Assembly: GCF_048771995.1 (NCBI RefSeq)
Contig: NC_133043.1
Coordinates: 7,706,501-7,770,500, forward strand
DNA length: 64,000 nucleotides
Reading direction: 5' to 3'
From: Taeniopygia guttata
Taxonomy: Eukaryota; Chordata; Aves; Passeriformes; Estrildidae
The stretch's first letter is position 1. Each line of letters opens with the position of its first letter. The translations under genes and the position numbers were made by a program. Positions 41,201 through 51,705 of this stretch are shown here, piece after piece. Under the pieces are notes generated by a model. The model was not told the origin of the DNA. It worked only from the letters and a program-made list of their open reading frames with translations, and searched no databases.

Positions 41201-43640
41201 CTTAGGTATGACTTAAAAATATATATTTTTTAAAGCTTTCTTTGCTTGCCCCCTCCCTTCATCACCACAGCACAGTGATTGGCATCAACTCCTGCCATGG
41301 AGTGCTGGCTCTGCTGGGAGCTGGGAGTTCTGAGGATGCTCAGGCTGTGCCCAGCCTCATCCTTCCCCAGGGTCAGAGCAGTGAGACACCAGACGTGTCC
41401 TTCCTGCAGCCAGTGCCCAAAGGACTTCAGCTGCTGCTGAAGGAAGAGCAGTGCTAAAAACAGAGCTAAAACAGCTCTCGAGGGAACAGCTAAAAGCAGC
41501 TCTTAGCAGAGGTGAGCTTTCACCAGGGCTGAGTGTTGCCAGGTGGAAGGGCCTGGGCTGCACTGCGGATTGCCAGCGCTATTCCCACATGTCACATTCC
41601 AAGAGAGCTGCCACAGCATCTTCAGTGGGTGGTGGAGGGAGAGGAAAGGTGGCAAACAGGCAGTTCTCTGGCCGTTTACCCAGAAGTGGCCACAGCCCTC
41701 AATCTCCACACTCACAATTCCTGCAGAGATCAGAGCAGGTCACACATTCACGCTTCCAACAGGGCAAAGTTCAAACCCTCACATAACACAGGCAGTGGGA
41801 ACTTATTGCTGCCTCAGCTTAAGGTCTAGCCAGGCACAGAGCTCAAAGTTCCTCCAGCCTCAGCACAAACCAGGAGCAGAGCAGGGGAGAGCAGAAGGCA
41901 GCCGTGGAGCGGGGCCAGGCTCAGTGCAAGGGGAGACACCACAGGCACAGCCAGGCCCTCTCTGGGCTGAGCTCTGGAGGATAAAGAGGTTTCCCCATAG
42001 CTCACCAACCTGTCCCACCATGCAGCTGCTTGTTCCCCACAGCCTGTGCATCTCCCTTGCCCACACGGGACCTGCTTCCCTTCCACAGGGTCTGACCAGA
42101 TCCCAGCACAGCCCCAGCACTTGGGATTTGGCCTGGCTGCAGTTGAGGTGTAACACAGGTACCTGTGCAAACACCTCTTCCTCACTACACACATAAATAT
42201 CCATTTCACGCTCAGCTGATGGAGGATTTGCTTGGCTGGGTTATGATCCTGCCTGCTGCTCCAAGCTGGCTCTGCACCAGGAGTCTCTGACCGCCCTCCC
42301 ATCAGCAGTGTGGATGAGCACACCAGAGCACACTCAGACACCATCCCTGTATTCATCCTGGCCCTTCTTCCACCTCATTGTCTCTCCTGACAGAGTTCCA
42401 TGTCCATCCCTGCAGCTCTCCTGCCCCTTTTGCTCCATTCCTTGTCCACAGGGATGTTACTGAGCCTGGAAGAAGTGATCGTTGGATATTACCCAGCTCT
42501 CTGGGATCCCTCTTCCCTCGAGGGAATTTACCCACAGGATTCCTCCAAGGAGGTCCCTGGAGAGGCCACTTAGCTCTCCCCATGCCCAGGGCTCTGCCTG
42601 GACATCCCTGGCAGCATGCAGAAGCCTCGAGCCCTCCTGACACCACAGAGCTGCACATCCCACCTGCCTGTGGAGCTGCTCCCCTCCCAGATGGATCCAA
42701 CTCCAAAATATCTGCAGGCCCACAGCACCAGCAGCTGGAGAGGAGCCTGTGCTCCTCCCCATGCCCAGCCACAGCATCACCCACCCACCCAGCCAGCCAG
42801 CATCCTCTGGGTGCTGCCTCAGGCACTGAGTGCTGCACCAAGGATCCTTCTGCTCAGCATTTCCTTCTTAACGAGACACTTGGAGGCAGAATTTAGCAAG
42901 GAAGAAAACCTATACCTGGCCAAGGAGCCAACCTGGAGCTGAGCAGCACATCCTACAAGCACAGGGAGAACAAGCAGCATGGGCTTATGGAATTTCACAG
43001 CACACTGGCGTTGGGCTTGGCTTGGGAAGGTTGCAGAGCAAGTGGAAATTCCCTCCAGGAAGGGAAATCTAGGAGCCAGGCTCTTGTGCAAGTGAAATAT
43101 TTGTCCTTGCTGTTGAGATACATTTTTCTCCCCGAGAGAAAGGAGAGGGAACTCGGAATGTGCAAGTTATCTCTCCAGGAAACCTTGTCCAGGAGTTGGG
43201 CACGACCTGATCCAACCTCCAGCAGAACTGCCTCCCCTGACATTCCAGCTGCTCCTCCTGGCTGCAGGCTGGCCAGGGACATCCCATGGAATGCTCCGAG
43301 CCCGGCTGGCAGTTGTGTGATGCAGCTGGGCTGCTGCCAGGGCACACAGCAGGGATCTCCCGAGGGATGTAATCCTGCCACGGCCTCGCTGCGGGCACAT
43401 CCGAGAACAGAAAGGCTCCCAGTTTTCCCGTTTCCGTGAAAACAAAGGATTCTGTGGAGCGCCACACCCTCTAGTGGAGGTGGGAGCTCGGCACAACGAG
43501 ACAATCCCAAATCCCACAGCAATGGCGAGCTCTGAACGCAGGGCTGGGCACTGCACGTCTGCAGTGTCACTTCTGCACAGCCACCTGCAGCAGGTAAACA
43601 CCTGCCTACAGTGTTCAGGCACAAAAGGTTTAAACAAAAA
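32236..43640. other. Intergenic stretch without recognised features
   Basis: About 11.4 kb. Composition shifts from AT-rich (32.6-36.5 kb) to moderately GC-rich (36.8-43.6 kb). No exon with conserved protein sequence, RNA gene or clear repeat is recognised. A poly-A stretch lies near 40865-40895. Open frames of up to 275 codons (39919-40746) look like chance frames in GC-rich DNA. Confidence 0.6.
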
Positions 43641-43664
43641 GAAAGTCAACTTTGAAAAATGGAT

Positions 43665-43670
43665 TTTATT
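43665..43670 (-). terminator. Candidate polyadenylation signal AATAAA
   Basis: On the minus strand GAACATGAATAAAATCC is followed within 30 bases by a U-rich stretch (TTTCTTTTTGTTTAAACC) and TTTTGTGCC, the usual arrangement of signal and downstream GU/U-rich element. Confidence 0.4.
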
Positions 43671-43774
43671 CATGTTCACCATCCAGTTAGGCAGCACTGC
43701 CTTCTACAACCTACAGGAAAGCTGGAGGGGGACGTTTTACAAGAGCATGGAGTGCCAGGACAAGGGGGAATGGT

Positions 43775-43990
43775 TTTAACAGGCACAGGGAAGGGTTAGA
43801 TGGGGTATTAGGGAATTAGGGAGGGTGGGGAGGCCCTGGCACAGGGCGTCCAGAGAAGCTGTGGACATATTCAAGGCCAGGCTGGACAGGGCTTGGGGCA
43901 GCCTGGGATAGTGGAAGATGTCCTTGCCCATGGCAGGGGGTGGAAGGAGATAGTTCCTATGGTCCCTTTCAGCCCAAACCCTTCTATGAT
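43775..43990 (+). mobile_element. CR1 LINE 3' end
   Basis: AGAGAAGCTGTGGACATATT, CAAGGCCAGGCTGGACAGGG, TGTCCTTGCCCATGGCAGG, GGTCCCTTTCAGCCCAAACC and the CTTCTATGATAA tail are diagnostic. Fairly well preserved. Confidence 0.92.
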
Positions 43991-44417
43991 AACCCAAAAA
44001 GACCACACAGGTATTACCAAACTGCAAGAGCAGCTCCCACCATCCTGCAGAATCGTCTCTTGGTCCAGCCACCTGAAAATGAGTAACCAAGATGTCCAGC
44101 CCTGTCCTACACACACCCATCTCCTCTGGATCAGTGTTAACTGAAGCATCATCCCACCCCAGCTCTCCCGAAAATCCTTCCCAGAAATATCTCCACCACA
44201 AGCACTTCCAGGCCAGATCACCCATCCCACAGCAACAACAAACTGGGAAAGCACTTGTTGTTTTGGCAAGGCCTGTTTGCCAGCAGCTGGGATCACTGCC
44301 AGGTTCCCAGCACAGGCCTTCCCCTCTCCCTGCCCACACCTGCCAGGGCACACAGTCCCCTGAGGCGTCCCCAGGTGAACCCCCGCTGCAGGAGAGGAAC
44401 CAGACATGTAAACAAGA

Positions 44418-44456
44418 GAGCAAAGTACAACTTCCAACAAAGCCTTACATTTGCTC
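44418..44456. other. 39-nt imperfect hairpin
   Basis: The ends GAGCAAA and TTTGCTC pair perfectly. Inside them GTA pairs with TAC across a one-base bulge and the stem closes further around a small loop. It lies in the candidate lncRNA region. Function unknown. Confidence 0.5.
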
Positions 44457-45377
44457 AAGTGCACAACCCGCCTTATCACTATTCCCTGCTAGGTGGGGAA
44501 CAAAGTTGCAACTCAAACAGTATCTAGTGATAAATCAAGTACCCAAGTTCTCATTTCCATACCTGAGAGAGCACCAGTTCGATTTTGCAAAACACTTTCA
44601 AAAGAAGACTCAGTACACATTAAAAAAACCCAATCTAACCCATTTCTCCTTAGATGAGGAAAATGTTGTATGCAGTATCATACATGACCATCAAAATGCT
44701 TCATGAATGTTCACACCTGTTACTGCACAGTGAGGCCCAGCACGGAGCCCACCTGGGAGCTGCTCTTGGGCACGGGTGAGGCTGGCTGGTACCACCCAGC
44801 AGCCCTTCCCCAGCCCACAGACCCCACACCCTGCCCAGGAGGGGCACACGGGGCTCCCAGGACTCACCTGCTGCTCCCTCACCTCAGGAATGGAAGCACC
44901 GAGTGCCACCCCTGTCACCATCTGCTTCTCTGGGGCTGAGCCCTGGCAGGAAACCCTGGGACACACAAACCTCTGGGACACTCACAGCAAAAGCAAAGTC
45001 CTGTTCTGCCTGCTGGCCCTGGGCTGGCCCTGCAGCCCCCTCCCCACCACACAGCTCACTCCTTACACCCCCTGCAACCCCACACCTTTCCCCCGTACCC
45101 CAATACCCATCACCCTGCGTCCCAACCCCCCTGTGCACCCCCAAATCCAGCCGCCCCCAGCTCTCCCCAAACCTCCATACCCTGCACCCCAGTACCTCAC
45201 TTCCCCCCCATCTGCACCCCAAACCCCGAGTCCCCCATGTCCCCACGCCACCCCCAGGCCCTGCTTCCCCAGAGCCCCCATTACCGCCCCTCCTGCACCC
45301 CACACTCTGCCCCGACCTTCACTACCCCCAGCGCTCAGACTCCCCCTACTCCATCTCCCCCAGCCCCCTCCCCGCAC

Positions 45378-45600
45378 CCATCACCCACTGACCCCCAGCC
45401 CCATCACCCACTGACCCCCACCACCCACTGACCCCCACCCCCATCACCCACTAACCCCCACCACCATCACCCCACTGACCCCCATCACCCACTGACCCCC
45501 ATCCCCATCACCCAGTGACCCCCACCACCCACTGACCCCCACCCCCATCACCCCACTGACCCCCACCCCCATCACCCACTGACCCCCAGCCCCATCACAC
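45378..45600. repeat. C-rich minisatellite, about 10 units
   Basis: Units of ~20-25 bp built on CCCATCACCCACTGACCCCC, with variants CACTAAC and CAGTGAC. The minus strand carries many runs of three to five G at short spacing, so G-quadruplex formation is likely. More loosely C-rich DNA extends from ~45040. Confidence 0.9.
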
Positions 45601-45603
45601 CCG

Positions 45604-45899
45604 CCATGTCCCCCCCACTCAGCACCCTCCTGCCCGCCATGTCCCCCCACCCGCCCTCAGCACCCCGTGCCCGCCATGTCCCCTCATCCTCCCTCAGCAC
45701 CCCGTGCCCGCCATGTCCCCTCAGCACCCCGTGCCCGCCATGTCCCCTCATCCTCCCTCAGCACCCCGTGCCCGCCATGTCCCCCCACCCTCCCTCAGCA
45801 CCCCGTGCCCGCCATGTCCCCCCCACCCTCCCTCAGCACCCCGAGCCCGCCATGTCCCCTCAGCACCCCGTGCCCGCCATGTCCCCTCACCTCCCTCAG
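45604..45899 (-). repeat. Nine-unit array with YY1-like core in CpG island
   Basis: CCCGCCATGTCCC occurs nine times, separated by CTCAGCACCCCGTG-type spacers giving units of ~24-37 bp. On the minus strand each unit reads GGGACATGGCGGGC, which contains the YY1 core ATGGCGG. The array lies just downstream of the ETS array in the minus-strand direction. Confidence 0.85.
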
Positions 45900-46030
45900 C
45901 CCCACGCGGCCGGAAGCGCGGCCGGAAGTGCGGCCGGAAGCGCGGCCGGAAGGGCCCCGAGAGCAGCCGCGGGCCAGAGCGCCGCGCGGGGCACGGCCCG
46001 CCGGGGACAGCGCCCTCGAGCGGCGAGAGC
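45890..46030. promoter_or_regulatory. CpG-island core
   Basis: The densest CpG stretch of the 45-46 kb island, including AGCCGCGGGCC, GCGCCGCGCGGGGC and GCCCGCCGGGG. It stops sharply at about 46030 where LTR sequence begins. Confidence 0.7.
45908..45955 (-). promoter_or_regulatory. Four tandem ETS-type sites (12-bp array)
   Basis: GGCCGGAAGCGC, GGCCGGAAGTGC, GGCCGGAAGCGC and GGCCGGAAGGGC follow each other without gaps. CCGGAAG is the ETS/GABPA core; CCGGAAGTG is the best-known form. Such sites near start points are typical of housekeeping and SNHG promoters. On the minus strand they read CTTCCGGCC. Confidence 0.7.
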
Positions 46031-46071
46031 TGGGACTGCAGCGGTGATCTCGGTTCGAGATCACAGTCCCA
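46031..46071. other. 41-nt bulged inverted repeat
   Basis: GTGATCTCG (46044-46052) and CGAGATCAC (46056-46064) form a 9-bp stem with a GTT loop. TGGGACT (46031-46037) and AGTCCCA (46065-46071) form a 7-bp outer stem, with a 6-base bulge on one side. Confidence 0.85.
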
Positions 46072-46460
46072 GAACCCCCAAATCTTCCAGAGAATTTATG
46101 GTTTTCTTATCAGAAAAAGCTAATTTCTTCAGGCCTTACTCAGACTCAAAGATGCTGTGGGATTAAAGGAAGCAACAGACAGTTTCTTGTTTTAAATAGA
46201 ATGTATGCATAACCATGAAGTATATATGAATATGCAACAGTGTATTGTTTTAAAGGTTATTCCTTTGTTCACAAAACATGCTTGTCGGGGCTTAAGTGAC
46301 CAAGAGCATCCGGACATCTGTAATTCTTTGTTTTTTTAATTGTCTTGTAATTGACCTAACTCTAGAATTTATTACTCTAATTGTATTACTATTTTATAAC
46401 TACTTTATTATTATTAAACTTTTAAAATTTTAAAAACCAAGTGATTGGCATTTTTTCATA
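46031..46460 (+). mobile_element. LTR (solo) abutting the CpG island
   Basis: From TGGGACTGCAGCG to GATTGGCATTTTTTCATA. The 3' ~185 bp matches 47706-47889 closely (ATCCGGACATC versus ATCCAGACATC, TTACTCTAATTGTATTA, AACTTTTAAAATTTT, ACCAAGTGATTGGC). The overall layout resembles a common passerine LTR. ATTAAA near 46418 may be its polyadenylation signal. The 5' limit is inferred. Confidence 0.7.
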
Positions 46461-46592
46461 CCTGGAAGTGCCCAAGGCCAGGTTGTCCCACCTGGGATAG
46501 TGAAGGGTGACCCTGCCCATTGCAGGGTGAAATAAGATGGGCTTTTAGATCCTTTCCAACTTAAATCATTCCATGATTCCATTTTTATGATC
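46461..46592 (+). mobile_element. CR1 LINE 3' end
   Basis: CAAGGCCAGGTTGTCCCACC, GTGACCCTGCCCATTGCAGG, GATCCTTTCCAACTTAAATC and ATTCCATGATTCCAT form a diverged CR1 end directly following the LTR. Confidence 0.85.
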
Positions 46593-47589
46593 CCCCCCAA
46601 AGGCAAAATATCTGCACACAGAGAGTTCAGAGGCCATTCTTGGCTAGCACTGAAACCACAGGGCAGTTAATACAGAGTAAATCAGTATTTTGGTTTAGTA
46701 TTCTGCTGATGGTTCTCAAGGCTGCCTGTTTATGTTGAATTGTGCTTCACTTTCAGCTGCTCTGACAGCCCCACTCCTGGCTGAGAGAAAGGCTTTCAGC
46801 ACAAATACAGGTATCTCTCAAGAAATTTAATCACAATTTTCTCTCCAAGACATTTTGGTATAAACAGCCTGGGAGCAGAAAACCACTCCAACACACAAGC
46901 AATAACTTGCTCCCTGATGGCTCATTAAAAATGAAGCAGAGTTTAGTTTTATTTCTGCAGTAACACATTTTAGCAGACCTTTTATAAAATATACATACAG
47001 GTCCAAGCTGTGCAAAACCTGGATGGGAGGAGCAGCTGGGAAAACCAAGCACCACACCACCAGTAAATAAAAACTCATTTTTACCCATTAAAGCTTAGTG
47101 CAGCCTCTGGGTGCTGGCACATCCACACAGGGACAGGTTTGTGCCACCAGCCCAGCCCCACGCTGAGCCAGCTGAGCAGGTAATTCCACACTCAGATTCC
47201 CCTGGAGTGGGTGCTTTTACTGCTCAGAGCCTGCTCTGAATACTGAACTCTTCATTTCCTCGTGATTTTCCTTCTGCCTCTTGTAAATACACATCAGGAG
47301 TGTTCTACAAATACCCGGGAACATCTTTCCAGTCCCTGTGAAAGCAGAGGGCACGATCCCTCCTTTGCACAAAGAATTGTGATGCAGGGAGATGAATGAA
47401 AACGCAAATACCCGCAGGTCTGAGGAGCTGACTCTGCAAAAGCTGCTTTTGTGCTTCTCAGAGTACAAAGCCCTTCCTTGCTGCCCCTTGGCCAGCCCAG
47501 GGATCTCCCCTCTCCCAACACAGCCCAGCTTTTCATGCCTTGCTGGCTTCATGCTGAAGTCATAATGCTCAGTGTTCTTTGTTTCCTTA

Positions 47590-47660
47590 CAGATTCGTAG
47601 AATCTTTGAGGTTGGAAAAGACCTCCAAGATCATCAAATCCAGCTGTGATTGCAGTGAAA
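47590..47660 (-). mobile_element. CR1 3' end fragment
   Basis: GATTCGTAGAATCTTTGAGG, TTGGAAAAGACCTCCAAGAT and CATCAAATCCAGCTGTGA are the reverse complement of a CR1 terminus. Confidence 0.85.
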
Positions 47661-47705
47661 TCCTTTAGGGGTGCCAGGTACCCAGAGCATGGTGGGAGAG
47701 CCCTG

Positions 47706-47889
47706 GTGTTCACAAAGTATGCTTTTCCTAACTTAGTGTCTGAGAGAATCCAGACATCCATAATTCTTTACTTTTATAGTCTTGTAATTTTCCTAACTCT
47801 AAACTTTATTACTCTAATTGTATTAGTATTTTTATATTATTATTAAACTTTTAAAATTTTTAAAAACCAAGTGATTGGCGTTTTTCACA
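47706..47889 (+). mobile_element. LTR 3' fragment, same family as 46031-46460
   Basis: Shares CTAATTGTATTA, TATTATTATTAAACTTTTAA and ACCAAGTGATTGGC with the 46 kb copy. It ends GGCGTTTTTCACA, a clean CA terminus. Confidence 0.8.
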
Positions 47890-48594
47890 GTCCTCTGCCT
47901 CCAAGGGAGCCAGGGCTGCCCAGCTGCCACACCCTGCAGGGTTCCATCCCTCCTGGGTGTAATTCTGCCCAGCTCTGGGCAGGAAAACGCTGTGAATCTC
48001 ATTGTACAGCCGAGCACGGGCTGCCTGGCTGATGGCAGGGACACTGCTGAAAACAAACAGGTTTTTTTTTTTCACTCTTTGATAAAAGAAAACATTACCT
48101 CTTTGAGATTTACACAGCAGATCAAGCATAAACCTGAATTATCTCCCTCCTCTCTTTCTCCAGGGAGCAGATAATGTGTGGATGTCTCCATCCCTCTGCT
48201 TTGTTCCTCATCACCCAGCTTGGCAGCGTTTTGCTTGCTATTAAACCACGCTCACACCCCTTGACATTTAAAGGGCTGTTGTTTGATCGCTGTCACACTC
48301 CTGTATGTGGATCCTTCAACCAGTTCCCTCCTCCTCTTCCCACCAATGATGGATTTTCTTGTTAACTCCACAGTAATTTGCTTTCCTGTGCTCCAGCAGA
48401 GTGTTTTCACTGTCAGACGTGGGGTTTGGCTCTTGCCCATGGTGCCACATCACACCCGAGCAGCTCTGGGCACATTGGAGCTGCCCTGCCTTTGAACCGT
48501 GTTGGGAAAACGGAACAGCACATGGGCCTGGGTGAAATAGAGATTTTTGGAGTTCACTTGAGTTAACAAAATGAATTAAGCATTTAAATTTTAG

Positions 48595-49225
48595 CTTGTA
48601 GACTTATGTGTTGAATTTTGACCTTTTCCTTAAGAAACCTCTGCCATGGTACAAAGGGCATAGGAAAATGCAAATTTCTGAAGGTTCTTGCATAAAGAAC
48701 AATACCGGAGGAGACCGAGGATGCAAAGAACCCAGACAAAGAAGCTTCTCTGTCTCCAAGCCCATCAAGACTGGGTCAGGTTCTCAAAGGGGAAAAGTTC
48801 AAAAGTTCAGTCATGAGGAAGACCAAAATCTTCGGCCGCAGAGACCACCAGGGACCCCGGTGCAACCACCACGGCAAACCACGAGGGGCAAGGACAGGTG
48901 GGGCCAAGGGCTGAATATGCATGAAAAAGTTGTGTCATGTATTGCATATGTACTAGAGTGCTCACACACTGTTCAGGTAAATAATGATTGTTTTACATTC
49001 TTCTTTGTGGGAGGAGAGAATTGATACTGGAGAAGAGAATTAAACTGTTAGTTTAACCAGTGTGGTTGGAGAGGTGGCAATTTCATCCTCCAATCCACTG
49101 CCACTTTTAAAATTCTATATATTGTGAGGTGAGAAATAAAATTGGGTCTTTTCCACTTTTAAACTTACCAAACTTCTGTATACTCATTTCGTGTCCAATA
49201 AAAACACAGAGGTGACTCGACAAAG
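48595..49225 (+). mobile_element. LTR-like repeat (tentative)
   Basis: The stretch has the look of a retroviral LTR: a promoter-like middle, AAATAAAATTGGGTC and CCAATAAAAACACAG polyadenylation-type signals near the end, and sequence I associate with passerine LTRs (GTGTCATGTATTGCATATGT). No terminal repeats or target duplication could be fixed. Confidence 0.4.
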
Positions 49226-49964
49226 GGCCACAGCAATCTGTTTTAGTCTCTGCTCAGGCAGCCACACTCTAAAACATTCCAAAACACTTGGGAGCTTCCT
49301 GGACCCTTCAGAGCCAGGCCAAGGCACAGCCAGAGCTCTGGCTGAAATTATCTGCTGAAATTATCCAAGGAAATGCCTCTGAATTGTATCCTGGGGATCA
49401 GCTCTGAGATGGTTTGCTCTGACACCCTCTTGTTGCACCAAACCCACATCCCTCAAGATCCCACAGCCCCAGCCAGGCATTGGCACCGCTCACAGAGCCC
49501 CCACAGCCCTGGCTGCCTCCCCACCACCCCAAAAATCTGCTTAACAGGGCCACAGATGCGCCAGAGATGCTTCCAACTCAGACGTCAAGGATGAGTCGGT
49601 GCCCTTTGCAATCTCCTTCTGCTGCATTCCTATAGAGTGTGGCCAATTTGCATAATAAACATGAGCTATAAATGTCAAAATCGACCACATCCATATCTTA
49701 TTTTCAGTTCAGACTCTGATTGCATCTTTTTGACTCGAACTTGCCTTTGCAGAGAGCTGGAGCCTGGCACTCTGTGGATTCTGCCTTCCTGGATCTGTGG
49801 GGCCGGGCTGCAGAGCCCAACATCCAAAATCCTTACAGCCACCCCAGAGCTCCTGCCTTTCCTCCAGGTGCAATTTCAGCGGCTCTGTCTCTGCTGCCTG
49901 GCACAAGTGAGCCCAGGCAGGAGAAAAAAGCACCTGGGGAGGTGGAGGACTGTCGCTGTCAAGG

Positions 49965-50335
49965 CAGGACGGGAATGAGAAGACTCACTCAGAAGGCTGC
50001 TGAGAGTAAAACTCTGGTTTATTCAAAATACACTGCTCTTTTATACAGAGCTTCATGAGGACCAACTCCATTGGTCCTGAAGTGAAAATAATCCACAGCA
50101 TTGGTGCAAAGTGCTTGATGCAAAGTGATAGAACTTAACTATAAACAGTGTGAGCAACAAGAGAGATAAAGAATTATTTACATTCTTCTCCAGCTCTTTC
50201 CCAGGCCTCTGTCTGGCTAGAAACTCTCGTTTCTCTCTTTGACTGAATCTGAGACCCACAGAGGGCTTCCTCTGCATGCCAGAAGGGAAACTGAGGCAGA
50301 ACCAGGCAGGGATCTGGCTCTCCATGGCAGATCCA
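49965..50335 (-). mobile_element. LTR-like repeat, minus orientation
   Basis: TCTGGTTTATTCAAAATACA gives TGAATAAACCAGA on the minus strand. It is followed by ACCAACTCCATTGGTCCTGA, a typical passerine ERV LTR layout. The ends are not defined. Confidence 0.5.
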
Positions 50336-51280
50336 CGCTGCAGATCAGGGTCTGCAGTGCCACCGTTGTCTCACCTTGCTCTGCACTGTGTCAAGTGCCA
50401 CGAGAATGGGAAACGTGGATTTTCCAAAATGGTGTTTTCGCAGGTGCAGGGTGAGGAGAGACGGCTTCAAATCCTGCATCTTCCAGACTTACCCTGCACT
50501 CAGCTCCTCCTCCTGCTGAGCTGTGGGTAAACCCCATACAAATCCTGTAAAAACCCACCTGCTGCTCTCCCTGACTGCACCCCATGGCTCCTGCCATGGC
50601 ATTTCAGCCTTGTACCTAAATATTTCCAGATCCCTACAGCACTACTGCAGGGCTCCTCATTCCACTCTTCAAATGCAAATGAGGATTTGCAGGAAACCGT
50701 TTGATTCACGGGTTCATCCTTTATTTTGGCAGATAGCATCAGTTAAACGCCTGCTTATTTCTGCTTTCTGAGAACAATATAAACCACTTAAGTACACATG
50801 CAAGACAGACTGAGCCCGAAGTGCTTATGAGCTCTTTGATTTACCGAGGTGTCTTTATCTTTGCCGAGTATCTCGCAAAGTCATTTATTATTTAGCAGTA
50901 AATTAAAGTAGAGGGTCTGTGATTTTCAACAACAGAAATTAATATCCCAGCACTCCTTTGTACCATATATATCTATAATTTACAGCACAGGAACTGGCCA
51001 GACAGCGCTGCAAGTCCATCAGTTTCCTCTCTCCCTTGCTACCTGCTGATCACTGCTGCATAGCAGGAATAAAAAATGGACTGGCAGGAGAGATACTCCA
51101 ACTGGAAAGGGCAGTTTTAAATTAAAAGTCCAGTTTTTGTGGTCCTCAAGGGCCCCCTTTGCTTCCCACTGCCCTCCTGCACACATCACTTATGGCTAAT
51201 AAAGTGAACAGGCAGAAATCAGGCCTTGAGACAGCTGAGTTTTAACCTCACTGGTTCTGTGCTTGGTGAATAATTACAAT

Positions 51281-51327
51281 GTAATAAAATAAAATAAAAT
51301 AAAATAAAATAAAATAAAATAAAATAA
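51281..51327. repeat. (AAAAT)n microsatellite
   Basis: About nine AAAAT/AATAA units, followed by irregular AT-rich DNA. Confidence 0.95.
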
Positions 51328-51375
51328 TACAATATTATAATAGAATATAATATATAGTATAATTATAAAATTATT

Positions 51376-51450
51376 TATATTTATTATTATTACTATATTA
51401 TTGAATTATTATTATTATTATTACTACTACTACTTCTACTACTACTACAC
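51376..51450. repeat. (ATT)n / (ACT)n trinucleotide repeat
   Basis: TTATTATTATT passes into ATTATTATTATTATTATTA and then CTACTACTACTTCTACTACT. A compound trinucleotide array. Confidence 0.95.
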
Positions 51451-51524
51451 CTGCAAGCCTTGGAAACACACACTGTTGAATTCTTTCCCCACTTGTCTAC
51501 AGTGGAGGGGTGACTGGGGTGGTA

Positions 51525-51705
51525 CAGAATCAGAATTCCAGAGTAGTCAGGGTTGGATGGGCCCTCTGGAGATCAACCCTGCTGCCAAGGCAGGGTCACC
51601 TGGAGCAGGGGACATGGAAACACATCCAGGGGGGTTGGAATGTCCCCAGAGTTGGAGACTCCACAATCTCCCTGAGCAGTTGTTCCAGGGCTCTGCCTCC
51701 TCCAT
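51525..51705 (-). mobile_element. CR1 LINE fragment
   Basis: CAGAATCAGAATTCCAGAG, GATCAACCCTGCTGCCAAGG, CACATCCAGGGGGGTTGGAA and GTTGTTCCAGGGCTCTGCC read as the reverse complement of a CR1 3' region. Confidence 0.75.

Larger units (their letters stand above)
43640..46030 (-). ncRNA. Candidate minus-strand lncRNA (possible SNHG20 positional counterpart)
   Basis: The transcript itself is inferred. A CpG-island promoter with ETS and YY1-like arrays (45.6-45.96 kb) faces a polyadenylation signal on the same strand at 43665-43670. Possible splice sites on that strand are donors GGGAG|GTGAGG (45891/45890) and CAGCAG|GTGAGT (44868/44867), and a pyrimidine-rich acceptor TCTCCTGCAG|C (exon side 44385). 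No conserved ORF is present. Known synteny: in mammals SNHG20, host of SCARNA16, lies between MGAT5B and SEC14L1 in the orientation of SEC14L1. I could not find a convincing H/ACA RNA here. It could equally be an unrelated lncRNA or an unused island. Confidence 0.3.

Noticed and set aside
44776..45414. Pro-rich 212-codon open frame
   Set aside because: Arises from the C-rich minisatellite region. Composition alone explains it.
43640..46030. SCARNA16 or other H/ACA RNA in the candidate lncRNA
   Set aside because: I looked for two hairpins with an H box and a terminal ACA on the minus strand. The hairpin at 44418-44456 has an ACA some bases after it but no pseudouridylation pocket, H box or good 5' hairpin.
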